Positions 48,809-60,179 of a stretch of 64,000 nt of DNA are shown piece by piece. The notes below the pieces were generated by a model, which ran no database searches, had not been told where the DNA came from, and saw nothing but the letters and a program-made list of their open reading frames with translations. The DNA lies in assembly GCA_016584305.1 (NCBI GenBank), contig JACEEZ010017937.1:116255-180254 (forward strand), given 5' to 3'. Position numbers and translations under genes: made by a program. Source of the stretch: Chionoecetes opilio (Eukaryota; Arthropoda; Malacostraca; Decapoda; Majidae). The first letter of the stretch is position 1. Each line of letters begins with the position of its first letter.

Positions 48809-49649
48809 TGTATTTTTTAATTGCCGTCGGGCTGTGCCGACTTTTATCACTTCCACAATCTCTGCCTCAAGAGACCATGTGGGAAGACTTAGTACTATGG
48901 GTTTGAAGGTTTGTCGTAGTAGTGACAGGTAGTGTTAAGGTTTAAAAAAGATTCAGTCGCTCAACACTCACTGGGCGGCTGCGGCCGAGACCAGAACGTA
49001 GTACGACTCTGGACTCTTGTTACCTTACTTTTTTCCAACCAAGCTCCCGGATGCTCTGCCCGGGAGAGGTTGTTTAGTAAGGCAACGTACCACCACCACC
49101 CTTCCAGTGTGTAAGCGTTTTATAGTCTACCCTCGTAGCCGTCACTTGACGGGAGGGAGAAGTAGTAGTAGTATTAATAACATGGGTCATCAGCAGTCTG
49201 TCGCAACAGTCTACTGCTGATGGTTAGGTGTTCTGGCCGGGGGAGCCACTTGAATGAACGAATCAGCATCTAGGCACAGACACAAACCCTCTAACAGCGC
49301 TACACCGCCCAACTCATCTCTGCTTCCTGCCGAATGCCCCGTTTCCGGTGGACTTATCCCGTATGAGAGCGCAGAGATCGAGGCAAAATATTAGCGGTGT
49401 GTGGGACAACGTAGAGAGCTTGGTCTGAAGCCTAGTCAAAGATGGTAGTGGTAGTATGTATGTTATGTAGTATATTAGGGGGAGGACAACGAGTACTTAC
49501 GCACCCTCCTCCGTCACACACACACACACACACACACGTACTCACGTACTTTTTTTTTTTATTCACTCTTAGATTCTGTTCATACTTCTTACCCGGGCCC
49601 GGCCACCCAGAAGTTTTGGTTTAGTTTCTTTGCCGCTCAACAGCAAATT

Positions 49650-49652
<3 letters not shown>

Positions 49653-49710
<58 letters not shown>

Positions 49711-49814
49711 AATGATCAAGTTTGGACATCTTTCCGTCAGCTCGAGGCGCCGAAAGCCCAGCGAACTGGACCCGGCATCCAAGAGCGCCAGTCCGAAGGC
49801 CTCACTAAATCATT

Positions 49815-49860
<46 letters not shown>

Positions 49861-50241
49861 ATCAACGCAAGCTCATGACTTGCGCTTACTGGGAATTCCT
49901 CGTTCATGGGAGACAATTGCAAACCCCAATCCCTATCATGAAAGGATTTCAACGGGTTCTAAGGGCATCACAGACCTGTTATTGCTCAATCTCGTGCGGC
50001 TAGAATTGCCGCTTATCCCTCTAAGAAGAAGCTGCGAACTGGACACCAATTGCTGGAGATCCGTCGACTAGTTAGTAGGCCAGAGTCTCGTTCGTTATCG
50101 GAATTAACCAGACAAATCGCTCCACCAACTAAGAACGGCCATGCACCACCACCCACCGAATCGAGAAAGAGCTCTCAATCTGTCAATCCTTCCGGTGTCT
50201 GGGCCTGGTGAGGTTCCCCGTGTTGAGTCAAATTAAGCCGC

Positions 50242-50290
<49 letters not shown>

Positions 50291-50326
50291 TTTGCAACCA
50301 TACTTCCCCCGGAACCCAAAGACTTT
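49653..50326 (-). rRNA. 18S rRNA 3' part, unit U10 (beta subtype)
   Basis: Shares the U6 marker set (extra AGA, GCCGCTTATCC, GGAACCCAAAG) and adds CCCCAATCCC and GAAAGGATTTC. The ITS1 side has GCTCAACAGC where U4-U8 have GCTGAACAGC. Confidence 0.92.
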
Positions 50327-50426
50327 TCTTTGTATTAGGTGGTATTCTTGCAAATCACATACCGACGCGCAGCTTGCTGCGGTCTTCATCGACCCACGAG
50401 CCGAGTGATCCACCGTTAAGAGTTGT
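50327..50426 (-). rRNA. 5.8S rRNA 5' fragment, unit U10
   Basis: Clean short-junction copy. Its ITS1 (50427-50865) shortens progressively and breaks at the N at 50866. Confidence 0.88.
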
Positions 50427-50880
50427 ATTTTTATATTGACGTCGGGCTGTGCCGACTTTTATCTGACTTCCACAATCTCTGCCTCAAGAGACCATGTGGG
50501 AAGACTTAGTACTATGGGTTTGAAGGTTTGTCGTAGTAGTGACAGGTAGTGTTAAGGTTTAAAAAAGATTCAGTCGCTCAACACTCACTGGGCGGCTGCG
50601 GCCGAGACCAGAACGTAGTACGACTCTGGACTCTTGTTACCTTAATTTTCCAACCAAGCTCCCGGATGCTCTGCCCGGGAGAGGTTGTTTAGTAAGGCAA
50701 CGTACCACCACCACCCTTCCAGTGTGTAAGCGTGTTATAGTTACCCTCGTAGCCGTCACTTGACGGGAGGGAGAAGTAGTTTAATAACATGGGTCATCAG
50801 CGTCTGTCGCAACAGTCTATGCTGATGGTTAGTGTTGCGGGGGAGGCATCAGCAGCTAGACGACANAGCCGATGTTAGGT

Positions 50881-51218
50881 CCCTCGTTCATGGAGACAAT
50901 TGCAAACCCGAATCCCTATCATGAAGATTTCACGGGTTCTAAGGGTATCACAGACCTGTTATTGCTCAATCTCGTGCGGCTAGAATTGCTGCTTATCCCT
51001 CTAAGAAGCTGCGAACTGGACACCAATTGCTGGAGATCCGTCGACTAGTTAGTAGGCCAGAGTCTCGTTTGTTATCGGAATTAACCAGACAAATCGCTCC
51101 ACCAACTAAGAACGGCCATGCACCACCACCCACTGAATCGAGAAAGAGCTCTCGATCTGTCAATCCTTACGGTGTCTGGTCCTGGTGAGGTTCCCCGTGT
51201 TGAGTCAAATTAAGCCGC

Positions 51219-51267
<49 letters not shown>

Positions 51268-51302
51268 TTTGCAACCATACTTCCCCCGGAAGCCAAAGAC
51301 TT
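50881..51302 (-). rRNA. 18S rRNA fragment, unit U11 (cut by assembly join)
   Basis: 18S sequence starts just after the N at CCCTCGTTCATGG, so its 3' ~200 nt is missing on this contig. Otherwise alpha subtype. Confidence 0.9.
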
Positions 51303-51402
51303 TTCTTTGTATTAGGTGGTATTCTTGCAAATCACATACCGACGCGCAGCTTGCTGCGGTCTTCATCGACCCACGAGCCGAGTGATCCACCGTTAAGAGT
51401 TG
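51303..51402 (-). rRNA. 5.8S rRNA 5' fragment, unit U11
   Basis: Clean short-junction copy. Confidence 0.88.
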
Positions 51403-52236
51403 TATTTTTATATTGACGTCGGGCTGTGCCGACTTTTATCTGACTTCCACAATCTCTGCCTCAAGAGACCATGTGGGAAGACTTAGTACTATGGGTTTGA
51501 AGGTTTGTCGTAGTAGTGACAGGTAGTGTTAAGGTTTAAAAAAGATTCAGTCGCTCAACACTCACTGGGCGGCTGCGGCCGAGACCAGAACGTAGTACGA
51601 CTCTGGACTCTTGTTACCTTAATTTTCCAACCAAGCTCCCGGATGCTCTGCCCGGGAGAGGTTGTTTAGTAAGGCAACGTACCACCACCACCCTTCCAGT
51701 GTGTAAGCGTGTTATAGTCTACCCTCGTAGCCGTCACTTGACGGGAGGGAGAAGTAGTATTAATAACATGGGTCATCAGCAGTCTGTCGCAACAGTCTAC
51801 TGCTGATGGTTAGGTGTTCTGGCCGGGGGAGCCACTTGAATGAACGAATCAGCAGCTAGGCACAGACACAAACCCTCTAACAGCGCTACACCGCCCAACT
51901 CATCTCTGCTTCCTGCCGAATGCCCCGTTTCCGGTGGACTTATCCCGTATGAGAGCGCAGAGATCGAGGCAAAATATTAGCGGTGTGTGGGACAACGTAG
52001 AGAGCTTGGTCTGAAGCCTAGTCAAAGATGGTAGTGGTAGTATGTATGTTATGTAGTATATTAGGGGGAGGACAACGAGTACTTACGCACCCTCCTCCCG
52101 TCAACACCCCACACACACACACACGTACTCACGTACTTTTTTTTTTTATTCACTCTTAGATTCTGTTCATACTTCTTACCCGGGCCCGGCCACCCAGAAG
52201 TTTTGGTTTAGTTTCTTTGCCGCTCAACAGCAAATT

Positions 52237-52239
<3 letters not shown>

Positions 52240-52297
<58 letters not shown>

Positions 52298-52832
52298 AAT
52301 GATCAAGTTTGGACATCTTTCCGTCAGCTCGAGGCGCCGAAAGCCCAGCGAACTGGACCCGGCATCCAAGAGCGCAGTCCGAAGGCCTCACTAAATCATT
52401 CAATCGGTAGTAGCGACGGGCGTGTGTACAAAGGGCAGGGACGTAATCAACGCAAGCTCATGACTTGCGCTTACTGGGAATCCCTCGTTCATGGGAGACA
52501 ATTGCAACCCGAATCCCTATCATGAAAAGATTTCAACGGGTTCTAAGGGTATCACAGACCTGTTATTGCTCAATCTCGTGCGGCTAGAATTGCTGCTTAT
52601 CCCTCTAAGAAGCTGCGAACTGGACACCAATTGCTGGAGATCCGTCGACTATTAGTAGGCCAGAGTCTCGTTTGTTATCGGAATTAACCAGACAATCGCT
52701 CCACCAACTAAGAACGGCCATGCACCACCACCCACTGAATCGAGAAAGAGCTCTCGATCTGTCAATCCTTACGGTGTCTGGTCCTGGTGAGGTTCCCCGT
52801 GTTGAGTCAAATTAAGCCGCAGGCTCCACTCT

Positions 52833-52867
<35 letters not shown>

Positions 52868-52902
52868 TTTGCAACCATACTTCCCCCGGAAGCCAAAGAC
52901 TT
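52240..52902 (-). rRNA. 18S rRNA 3' part, unit U12
   Basis: Starts with the GCTCAACAGC-type flank and GATCAAGTTTGGACATC (beta-like 3' end) but has alpha markers in the rest (GCTGCTTATCC, GGAAGCCAAAG). It is therefore a mosaic of the two subtypes. Confidence 0.92.
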
Positions 52903-53002
52903 TTCTTTGTATTAGGTGGTATTCTTGCAAATCACATACCGACGCGCAGCTTGCTGCGGTCTTCATCGACCCACGAGCCGAGTGATCCACCGTTAAGAGT
53001 TG
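52903..53002 (-). rRNA. 5.8S rRNA 5' fragment, unit U12
   Basis: Clean short-junction copy. Adjacent ITS1 has the TATCACTTCC variant. Confidence 0.88.
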
Positions 53003-53831
53003 TATTTTTATATTGACGTCGGGCTGTGCCGACTTTTATCACTTCCACAATCTCTGCCTCAAGAGACCATGTGGGAAGACTTAGTACTATGGGTTTGAAG
53101 GTTTGTCGTAGTAGTGACAGGTAGTGTTAAGGTTTAAAAAAGATTCAGTCGCTCAACACTCACTGGGCGGCTGCGGCCGAGACCAGAACGTAGTACGACT
53201 CTGGACTCTTGTTACCTTACTATTTTCCAACCAAGCTCCGGATGCTCTGCCCGGGAGGGGTTGTTTAGTAAGGCAACGTACCACCACCACCCTTCCAGTG
53301 TGTAAGCGTGTTATAGTCTACCCTCGTAGCCGTCACTTGACGGGAGGGAGAAGTAGTATTAATAACATGGGTCATCAGCAGTCTGTCGCAACAGTCTACT
53401 GCTGATGGTTAGGTGTTCTGGCCGGGGGAGCCACTTGAATGAACGAATCAGCAGCTAGGCACAGACACAAACCCTCTAACAGCGCTACACCGCCCAACTC
53501 ATCTCTGCTTCCTGCCGAAAGCCCCGTTTCCGGGGACTTATCCCGTATGAGAGCGCAGAGATCGAGGCAAAATATTAGCGGTGTGTGGGACAACGTAGAG
53601 AGCTTGGTCTGAAGCCTAGTCAAAGATGGTAGTGGTAGTATGTATGTTATGTAGTATATTAGGGGGAGGACAACGAGTACTTACGCACCCTCCTCCCGTC
53701 AACACACCCACACACACACACACACTCACGTACTTTTTTTTTATTCACTCTTATATTCTGTTCATACTTCTTACCCGGGCCCGGCCACCCAGAAGTTTTG
53801 GTTTAGTTTCTTTGCCGCTCAACAGCAAATT

Positions 53832-53834
<3 letters not shown>

Positions 53835-53892
<58 letters not shown>

Positions 53893-53996
53893 AATGATCA
53901 AGTTTGGACATCTTTCCGTCAGCTCGAGGAGCCGAAAGCCCAGCGAACTGGACCCGGCATCCAAGAGCGCCAGTCCAAAGGCCTCACTAAATCATT

Positions 53997-54042
<46 letters not shown>

Positions 54043-54494
54043 ATCAACGCAAGCTCATGACTTGCGCTTACTGGGAATTCCTCGTTCATGGGAGACAATT
54101 GCAAACCCCAATCCCTATCATGAAAGGATTTCAACGGGTTCTAAGGGTATCACAGACCTGTTATTGCTCAATCTCGTGCGGCTAGAATTGCTGCTTATCC
54201 CTCTAAGAAGCTGCGAACTGGACACCAATTGCTGGAGATCCGTCGACTAGTTAGTAGGCCAGAGTCTCGTTTGTTATCGGAATAACCAGACAAATCGTCC
54301 ACCAACTAAGAACGGCCATGCACCGACCCACTGATCGAGAAAGAGCTCTCGATCTGTCAACTTACGGTGCTGGTCCTGGTGAGGTTCCCCGTTGAGTTCA
54401 AATTAGCCGCAGGCTCCACTCCTGCGTGTCCCCTCCGTCAATTCCTTAAGTTTCAGCTTTGCAAACAAATGACTCCCGCCGGACCAAAAACTTT
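53835..54494 (-). rRNA. 18S rRNA 3' part, unit U13 (mosaic)
   Basis: The first ~300 nt has beta markers (GGAATTCCTCG, CCCCAATCCC, GAAAGGATTTC). From about 54180 it has alpha markers (GCTGCTTATCC, AAGAAGCTGC without the extra AGA). The last ~200 nt is noisy. Confidence 0.9.
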
Positions 54495-54592
54495 TCTTTC
54501 TGTATTAGGTGGTATTCTTGCAAATACATACCGGACGCGCAGTTGTGCGGTCTTCATCGCCCACGAGCCGAGTGATCCACCGTTAAGAGTTT
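54495..54592 (-). rRNA. 5.8S rRNA 5' fragment, unit U13
   Basis: Recognisable but with several lost bases; CAGAAAG junction form as in U6. Confidence 0.8.
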
Positions 54593-55347
54593 TTTTATTT
54601 GACGTCGGGCTGGCGTTTTTCTGACTTCCACAATCTCGCCTCAAGACCATGTGGAAGACTTAGTACATGGGTTTAAGTTCGTATAGTCAGGTAGTTTAAG
54701 GTTTAAAAAGTTCACGTCGCACATTCATATAAGGCGGCTGCGGCCGAGACCAAACGGTAGTACGACTCTGGACTCTTGTACCTCAATTTTCAACCAAGCT
54801 CCCGGATGTCTGCCGGGAGAGGTTGTATAGTAAGGCAACGTACCACCACCACCTTCCATGTTAAGCGTGTTATAGCTCTACCCTCGTAGCCGCACTGACG
54901 GGAGGGAGAAGTAGTTAATAACATGGGTCATCGCATCGTCGCAACAGTCTACTGCTGATGGTAGGGTTCTGGCGGGGGAGCCATTGATGAACGAATCAGC
55001 AGTAGGCAAGACACAACCTCTAACGCGCTACAACCGCCCAATATCTCTGCTTCCTGCCGAAAGCCCCTTTCCGGGGGACTTATCCGTATGAGAGCGCAGA
55101 GATCGAGGCAAAATATGCGTGTGGGTCAACGTAGGAGCTTGGTCTGTGCCTATCAAGATGTAGTGGTAGTTTTTATGTAGATATTCAGGGTGAGGACAAC
55201 GATACTTACGCGACCCTCCTCCCGTCAACCCCCACACCACACACACTCACGTACTTTTTTTTAATTCACTCTTATATTCTGTTCATACTTCTTACCCGGC
55301 CCGCACCCAGTTTTGGTTAAGTTTCTTGCGCTGAACAGCAAATTCGT

Positions 55348-55960
55348 TAATGATCCTTCCGCAGGTTCACCACGGAAACCTTGTAACGACTTACTTCCTT
55401 AAATGAAAAGTTTGACTTTCCGTCAGTCTCGAGGAGCCCGAAAGCCAGCGAAACTGACCCGGCATCCAAGAGCGCCGGTGAAGGCCTACCTAAATGATTC
55501 ATCGGTAAGCGACGGGCGGTGTAAAATGGCAGGGACGTAATCAACGCAAGCTCAGACTTGCGCTTACTGGGAATCCCTCGTCATGGGAGACAATTGCAAA
55601 CCCGAATCCCTTATGAAAAGATTTCACGGGTTCTAAGGTATCAGACCTTATTGCTCAATCTCGTGCGGCTGAATTGCTGCTTATCCCTCTAAGAGCTGGC
55701 GACTGGACCATTGTGGAATCCGTCGCATTACTAGGCCAAGTCTCGTTTTTATGGAATTAACCAGACAAACGCTCCCAACTAAGAACGGCCTCCCACCCAC
55801 TGAATCGAGAAAGAGCTCTCGATCTGTCAATCCTTACGGTGTCTGGTCCTGGTGAGGTTCCCGTGTGAGTTCAATTAAGACCGCAGCTCCTGCTGGGTGC
55901 CCTTCCGTCAATTTTTAAGTTTAGCTTTGCAACCATACTGCCTCGGAAGCCCAAAAACTT
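55348..55960 (-). rRNA. 18S rRNA 3' part, unit U14 (low quality)
   Basis: Many single-base deletions shorten the copy. The 3' end TAATGATCCTTCCGCAGGTT (+) is intact and the same truncation point is reached at CCAAAAACTT. Confidence 0.85.
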
Positions 55961-56053
55961 TTCTTGTATTAGGGTTTCTTGCAAATCACAACCGACGCGC
56001 AGCTTGCTCGGTCTTCATCGAGCCCCGAGCCGAGTGATCCACCGTTAGAGTTG
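55961..56053 (-). rRNA. 5.8S rRNA 5' fragment, unit U14
   Basis: Deletion-rich copy; GATCCACCG and GACGCGCAGCTTGC on + are diagnostic. Confidence 0.8.
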
Positions 56054-56816
56054 TTTTTTATATTGACGTCGGGCTTGCCGACTTTTATTGACTTCCACAA
56101 CCCTCGAAGAGACCTGTGGGAAGACTTAGTACTAGGTTTGCAGGTTGTCGTATAGTGACAGGTAGTGTTAAGGTTTAAGAAAAGATTCAGTCGCTCAAAC
56201 ACTCATGGGCGGCTGCGGCGAGACCAGAACGTAGTAGACTCTGGCCTTGTTACCTTGAATTTTCCAACCAAGCTCCCGGAGCTATGCCCGGGAGGTTTGT
56301 AAGGCAACGTACCACACCACCCTTCCAGTGTGTAAGGTGTTATCTACCACGTAGCCGTCATTGACAGGAGGAGAAGTAGGGTAGTAATAACATGGTCATC
56401 AGTCTGTCGCAACATCTACTGCTGATGGTTTAGGTTTCCTGGCGGGGAGGAACGCTTGATGAACATCAGCGCTAGCACAGACACAAACCCTCTAACAGTG
56501 CTTTACACTCCAACTCAATCTTCTGCTCCTCCGAAAGGCCCCGTTTCCGGGACTTATCCCGTATAGAGCGCAGAATCGAGCAAAATTATTACGGTTGTGG
56601 GGGCAACGGAGCAGTTGGTCTGATGCCTAGTCAAGATGTAAGTTAGTATTATGTTTGTAGTATATTAGGGGGAACCACGAGTACTTACGCACCCTCCCCG
56701 TCAACACCCCCACACAACACTCACGTACTTTTTTTTATTCACTCTTATATTCTGTTCTACTTTAAACGGGCCCGGCCAACCCATATTTTGGTTAGGTTCT
56801 TTGCCAAGCAAATTGT

Positions 56817-57446
56817 TAATGATCCTTCCGCAGTTCACCTACCAAACCTTGTTACGACTTTTACTTCCTCAAATGATAAAGTTTAGACTCTTTCCGTCAG
56901 CTCGAGGACAAAACCCACGAACTGGACCCGGCATCCAGAGCGCCAGTCCAAGGCCTCCTAAATCTTCAATCGGTAGTACGAGGCGGTGTACAAGGCACGG
57001 GACGTAACAACGCAAGCTCATGACTTGGCGCTTACTGGGAATCCCTTCGTTCGGGAGCAATTGCAACCGTAATCCCTAATGAAAAGAGTTTCACGGTTCT
57101 AAGGGTATCTTACAGACCTGTTATTGCTCAATCCGTGCGGCTAGAATTGCTGCCTTATCCCTCTAAGAAGTCTGCGAATTGGATCACCAATTGCTGTCGT
57201 CGACTATTGTAGGCCAGAGTCTCGTTTGTTATCGGAATTAACCAGACAAATCGCTCCACCAATAAAAGCCATGCACCACCCCACTATCGAGAAAGAGCTC
57301 TCGATCTGTCAATCCTTAGCGGTGCTGGTCTGGGGTTCCCCGTTTGAGTCAAATTAAGCCGCAGGCTCCACTCTGGTAGGTGCCCTTCCGTCAATTCCTT
57401 AAGTTTCAGCTTGCCAACCATACTTCCCCCGGAAGCCAAAGACTTT
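56817..57446 (-). rRNA. 18S rRNA 3' part, unit U15 (low quality)
   Basis: 3' end at 56817. It is deletion-rich until ~57400, then clean to the truncation point. Confidence 0.85.
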
Positions 57447-57542
57447 TCTTTGTATTAGGTGTATTCTTGCAATCACATACCGACGCGCAGCTTCTGCGGT
57501 CTTCATCGACCCACGAGCCGAGTGATCCACCGTTAAGAGTTG
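57447..57542 (-). rRNA. 5.8S rRNA 5' fragment, unit U15
   Basis: Short junction form joined to the parental-like AATTGCCGTCGGGC ITS1 variant, a combination found in no other unit here. Confidence 0.87.
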
Positions 57543-58380
57543 TATTTTTTAATTGCCGTCGGGCTGTGCCGACTTTTATCACTTCCACAATCTCTGCCTC
57601 AAGAGACCATGTGGGAAGACTTAGTACTATGGGTTTGAAGGTTTGTCGTAGTAGTGACAGGTAGTGTTAAGGTTTAAAAAAGATTCAGTCGCTCAACACT
57701 CACTGGGCGGCTGCGGCCGAGACCAGAACGTAGTACGACTCTGGACTCTTGTTACCTTAATTTTCCAACCAAGCTCCCGGATGCTCTGCCCGGGAGAGGT
57801 TGTTTAGTAAGGCAACGTACCACCACCACCCTTCCAGTGTGTAAGCGTGTTATAGTCTACCCTCGTAGCCGTCACTTGACGGGAGGGAGAAGTAGTAGTA
57901 GTATTAATAACATGGGTCATCAGCAGTCTGTCGCAACAGTCTACTGCTGATGGTTAGGTGTTCTGGCCGGGGGAGCCACTTGAATGAACGAATCAGCATC
58001 TAGGCACAGACACAAACCCTCTAACAGCGCTACACCGCCCAACTCATCTCTGCTTCCTGCCGAATGCCCCGTTTCCGGTGGACTTATCCCGTATGAGAGC
58101 GCAGAGATCGAGGCAAAATATTAGCGGTGTGTGGGTCAACGTAGAGAGCTTGGTCTGATGCCTAGTCAAGATGGTAGTGGTAGTATGTATGTTATGTAGT
58201 ATATTAGGGGGAGGACAACGAGTACTTACGCACCCTCCTCCCGTCAACACACCCACACACACACACACGTACTCACGTACTTTTTTTTTTTATTCACTCT
58301 TATATTCTGTTCATACTTCTTACCCGGGCCCGGCCACCCATAAGTTTTGGTTTAGTTTCTTTGCCGCTCAACAGCAAATT

Positions 58381-58383
<3 letters not shown>

Positions 58384-58441
<58 letters not shown>

Positions 58442-58545
58442 AATGATCAAGTTTGGACATCTTTCCGTCAGCTCGAGGCGCCGAAAGCCCAGCGAACTGG
58501 ACCCGGCATCCAAGAGCGCCAGTCCGAAGGCCTCACTAAATCATT

Positions 58546-58591
<46 letters not shown>

Positions 58592-58692
58592 ATCAACGCA
58601 AGCTCATGACTTGCGCTTACTGGGAATTCCTCGTTCATGGGAGACAATTGCAAACCCCAATCCCTATCATGAAAGGATTTCAACGGGTTCTA
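58384..58692 (-). rRNA. 18S rRNA 3' end, unit U16 (truncated by breakpoint)
   Basis: Beta-like 3' ~310 nt (GATCAAGTTTGGACATC, GGAATTCCTCG, CCCCAATCCC, GAAAGGATTTC). 18S stops at CAACGGGTTCTAA; 26 bases of unrelated sequence follow and then the N at 58719. The break falls within a few bases of the internal-deletion join. Confidence 0.92.
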
Positions 58693-58947
58693 ATTCGGCC
58701 TGTTTGCTATCTCGTCCTNATCCTTTTTCCTACCGTTTCATTTCTGAAGAGGCAGGGGTTCTAGGGGCGGCCATCGAATATTTCTACTATACTTTGGTAT
58801 TAGTTTAGAAGTCCTCGCCAGCACTATTAAGTTGATACCAAAGGTAACAGTAAAGATTAAGCTAAAAGTGAGTGAGGATAACAGTAAGTGTGAAGTTAAG
58901 CGTAAAGTCGGGAGTTAATACCAAAGTTTAGTATTAATTGTAAGTGA
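58693..58947. other. Non-rDNA flank with a diverged direct duplication
   Basis: I see no gene. AGTTGATACCAAAG...GTGAGTGAGGATA (58830-58880) and AGTTAATACCAAAG...AAGTGAGGATA (58913-58951) form a ~83 bp-spaced direct repeat that runs up to the start of the endonuclease homology. Confidence 0.5.
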
Positions 58948-59256
58948 GGATACGGGCCCTGGAAGGAGCGCGCAATCCCCACAAGGGAGGGCGTGCGGTT
59001 TCCGGACCTAGTGGCCTGGAGAGAGGGACGGTCGTGGGTAGTCGACGTGCAGGTGGTAGCAGACAACACCGCTTCCACTGGGATCCTGCACGCGGCCCAC
59101 GGCCTTAAGACTGCGAAATACAGTGTCTCTGATGTGATTAGGAATGTGACCCAGTTAACAGGTGCAACTCCATTGGTCACAACATTCACGATCAACTGGT
59201 GGGGCACCATAGCGAGAGAGACACTGCACATGTGGCACACCATGGGCTTGCCGTAA
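58948..59256 (+). pseudogene. R2-type non-LTR retrotransposon endonuclease, 5'-truncated
   Basis: The frame is open from just after a TGA (58945) to a TAA (59254), ~102 codons. It shows the restriction-like endonuclease of R2-group elements: AIPTREG, then FPDLVAWREGRSWVVDVQVV, giving PD (residues 19-20), 12 residues and D (33), then LKTAKY with the family lysine, and a terminal NWWG before the stop. Reverse transcriptase and zinc-finger parts are absent, so this is a 5'-truncated insertion, the usual fate of these elements. R2 normally sits in 28S genes, which fits the rDNA setting, but here the upstream flank is not 28S. Confidence 0.78.
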
Positions 59257-59517
59257 CACACGCTAAAGCTCATGGTGGTGCAGTGTCTGGAAAAAGGTGT
59301 AAACATCTTTCGCCAACACCATGACACCTCGGGTGGGCCAGTGTGAAACTGCAGTGCAGTGTTTAGGGTCGCACCCTTGGACGACTGATGTAAAATGCTC
59401 GTCGCCAAAATAGAAAAAGGCTTCCTCCCTCCCCTTGAGTGCTATACCCCCCGTTTGTTCGGAGCCAATTATTCTCTCTTGTGTGACTATTTCTGTTTGT
59501 TTATGTCCGCAACTGCA

Positions 59518-59559
59518 AACTGGGTGTGCATGCTAGGTGTGAGCTAGCTGCACCCAGTT
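59518..59559. other. Imperfect hairpin
   Basis: AACTGGGTGTGCATGCTAG pairs with GCTAGCTGCACCCAGTT across a short loop. It may be a structured element of the transposon 3' UTR. Confidence 0.5.
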
Positions 59560-59627
59560 CATAATGTTAAACCCATGGACATGTGATGTCATGCCAGTGT
59601 CCCGAGTGGACGGATAGAGTGAGAGCT

Positions 59628-59800
59628 AAGATAAGATAAGATTTTCATCCTATCTAGACACTTTGCAAGTACCAACTACAAGGTTATTGACTATACAAAG
59701 CGCCGCCACGTCAGCACGAAAATAGGCGGACTCGAACCGCTGCCGAATGCGCAGGGACGCTACAACATTGCAAGCTCACGTTTTCTAAACCCAAACCCTT
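59628..59800 (-). mobile_element. Possible tRNA-derived SINE
   Basis: The minus strand has GCGGTTCGAGTCCGCC (59725-59740), a good Pol III B box, an A-box-like TAGCGTCCCTG just before it, and ends downstream in a short tandem tail (ATCTTATCTTATCTTA at about 59628-59645). The A-to-B spacing (~13 nt) is too short for an intact tRNA, so the head is rearranged or the call is wrong. Confidence 0.35.
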
Positions 59801-60161
59801 TCCAAACCCCGACGGGCGAGTGAGAGCTAAGTCGCTCACTCGGGGTAGGGCTAGGCATCCCTTGGCTATGTTTTTTTTTTTTTTTTTTGTAACACTTGTG
59901 TGTTTAGTTTTTTTAAATTAACTCTCACCAAAATAAAACTATGCAATTCACCCTCCATCTGTATATTCATCCCGTCTGTCCGGACACACGGACAGACCCC
60001 ATTTTGGCATGCTTGCCTTGGCCTGCGTGCCATTAACTACCCTTTTTCTAATGGCTAAAAATAAAGGGGAGCGGTGTGGGATTGGGGGAATGGGGGGGAT
60101 TGGGTGGCAAGTACGCTTGTCATCAAATCCCTCGCCATTTCTGGGGTGGAGGAGCCCAATC

Positions 60162-60179
60162 TAGCCAAATGCCTCGTCA
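60162..60179 (+). other. 18-nt copy of the 28S R2 target, downstream half
   Basis: TAGCCAAATGCCTCGTCA equals conserved 28S sequence starting exactly at the R2 cleavage point (28S reads ...TTAAGG/TAGCCAAATGCC). The match stops after 18 nt and is preceded by TC, not GG, as expected for an R2 3' junction. Confidence 0.7.

Larger units (their letters stand above)
59257..60161 (+). mobile_element. Possible R2 3' UTR with nested insertions
   Basis: This is non-coding sequence between the endonuclease stop and an 18-nt copy of the R2 target. About 0.9 kb is long for an R2 3' UTR; it contains a SINE-like segment and a T18 run (59871-59888), so later insertions may have lengthened it. The element's end at 60161 is inferred only from the target match. 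Confidence 0.4.

Noticed and set aside
58896..59408. 170-aa minus-strand open frame
   Set aside because: It is antisense to the endonuclease, whose motifs are on the plus strand.
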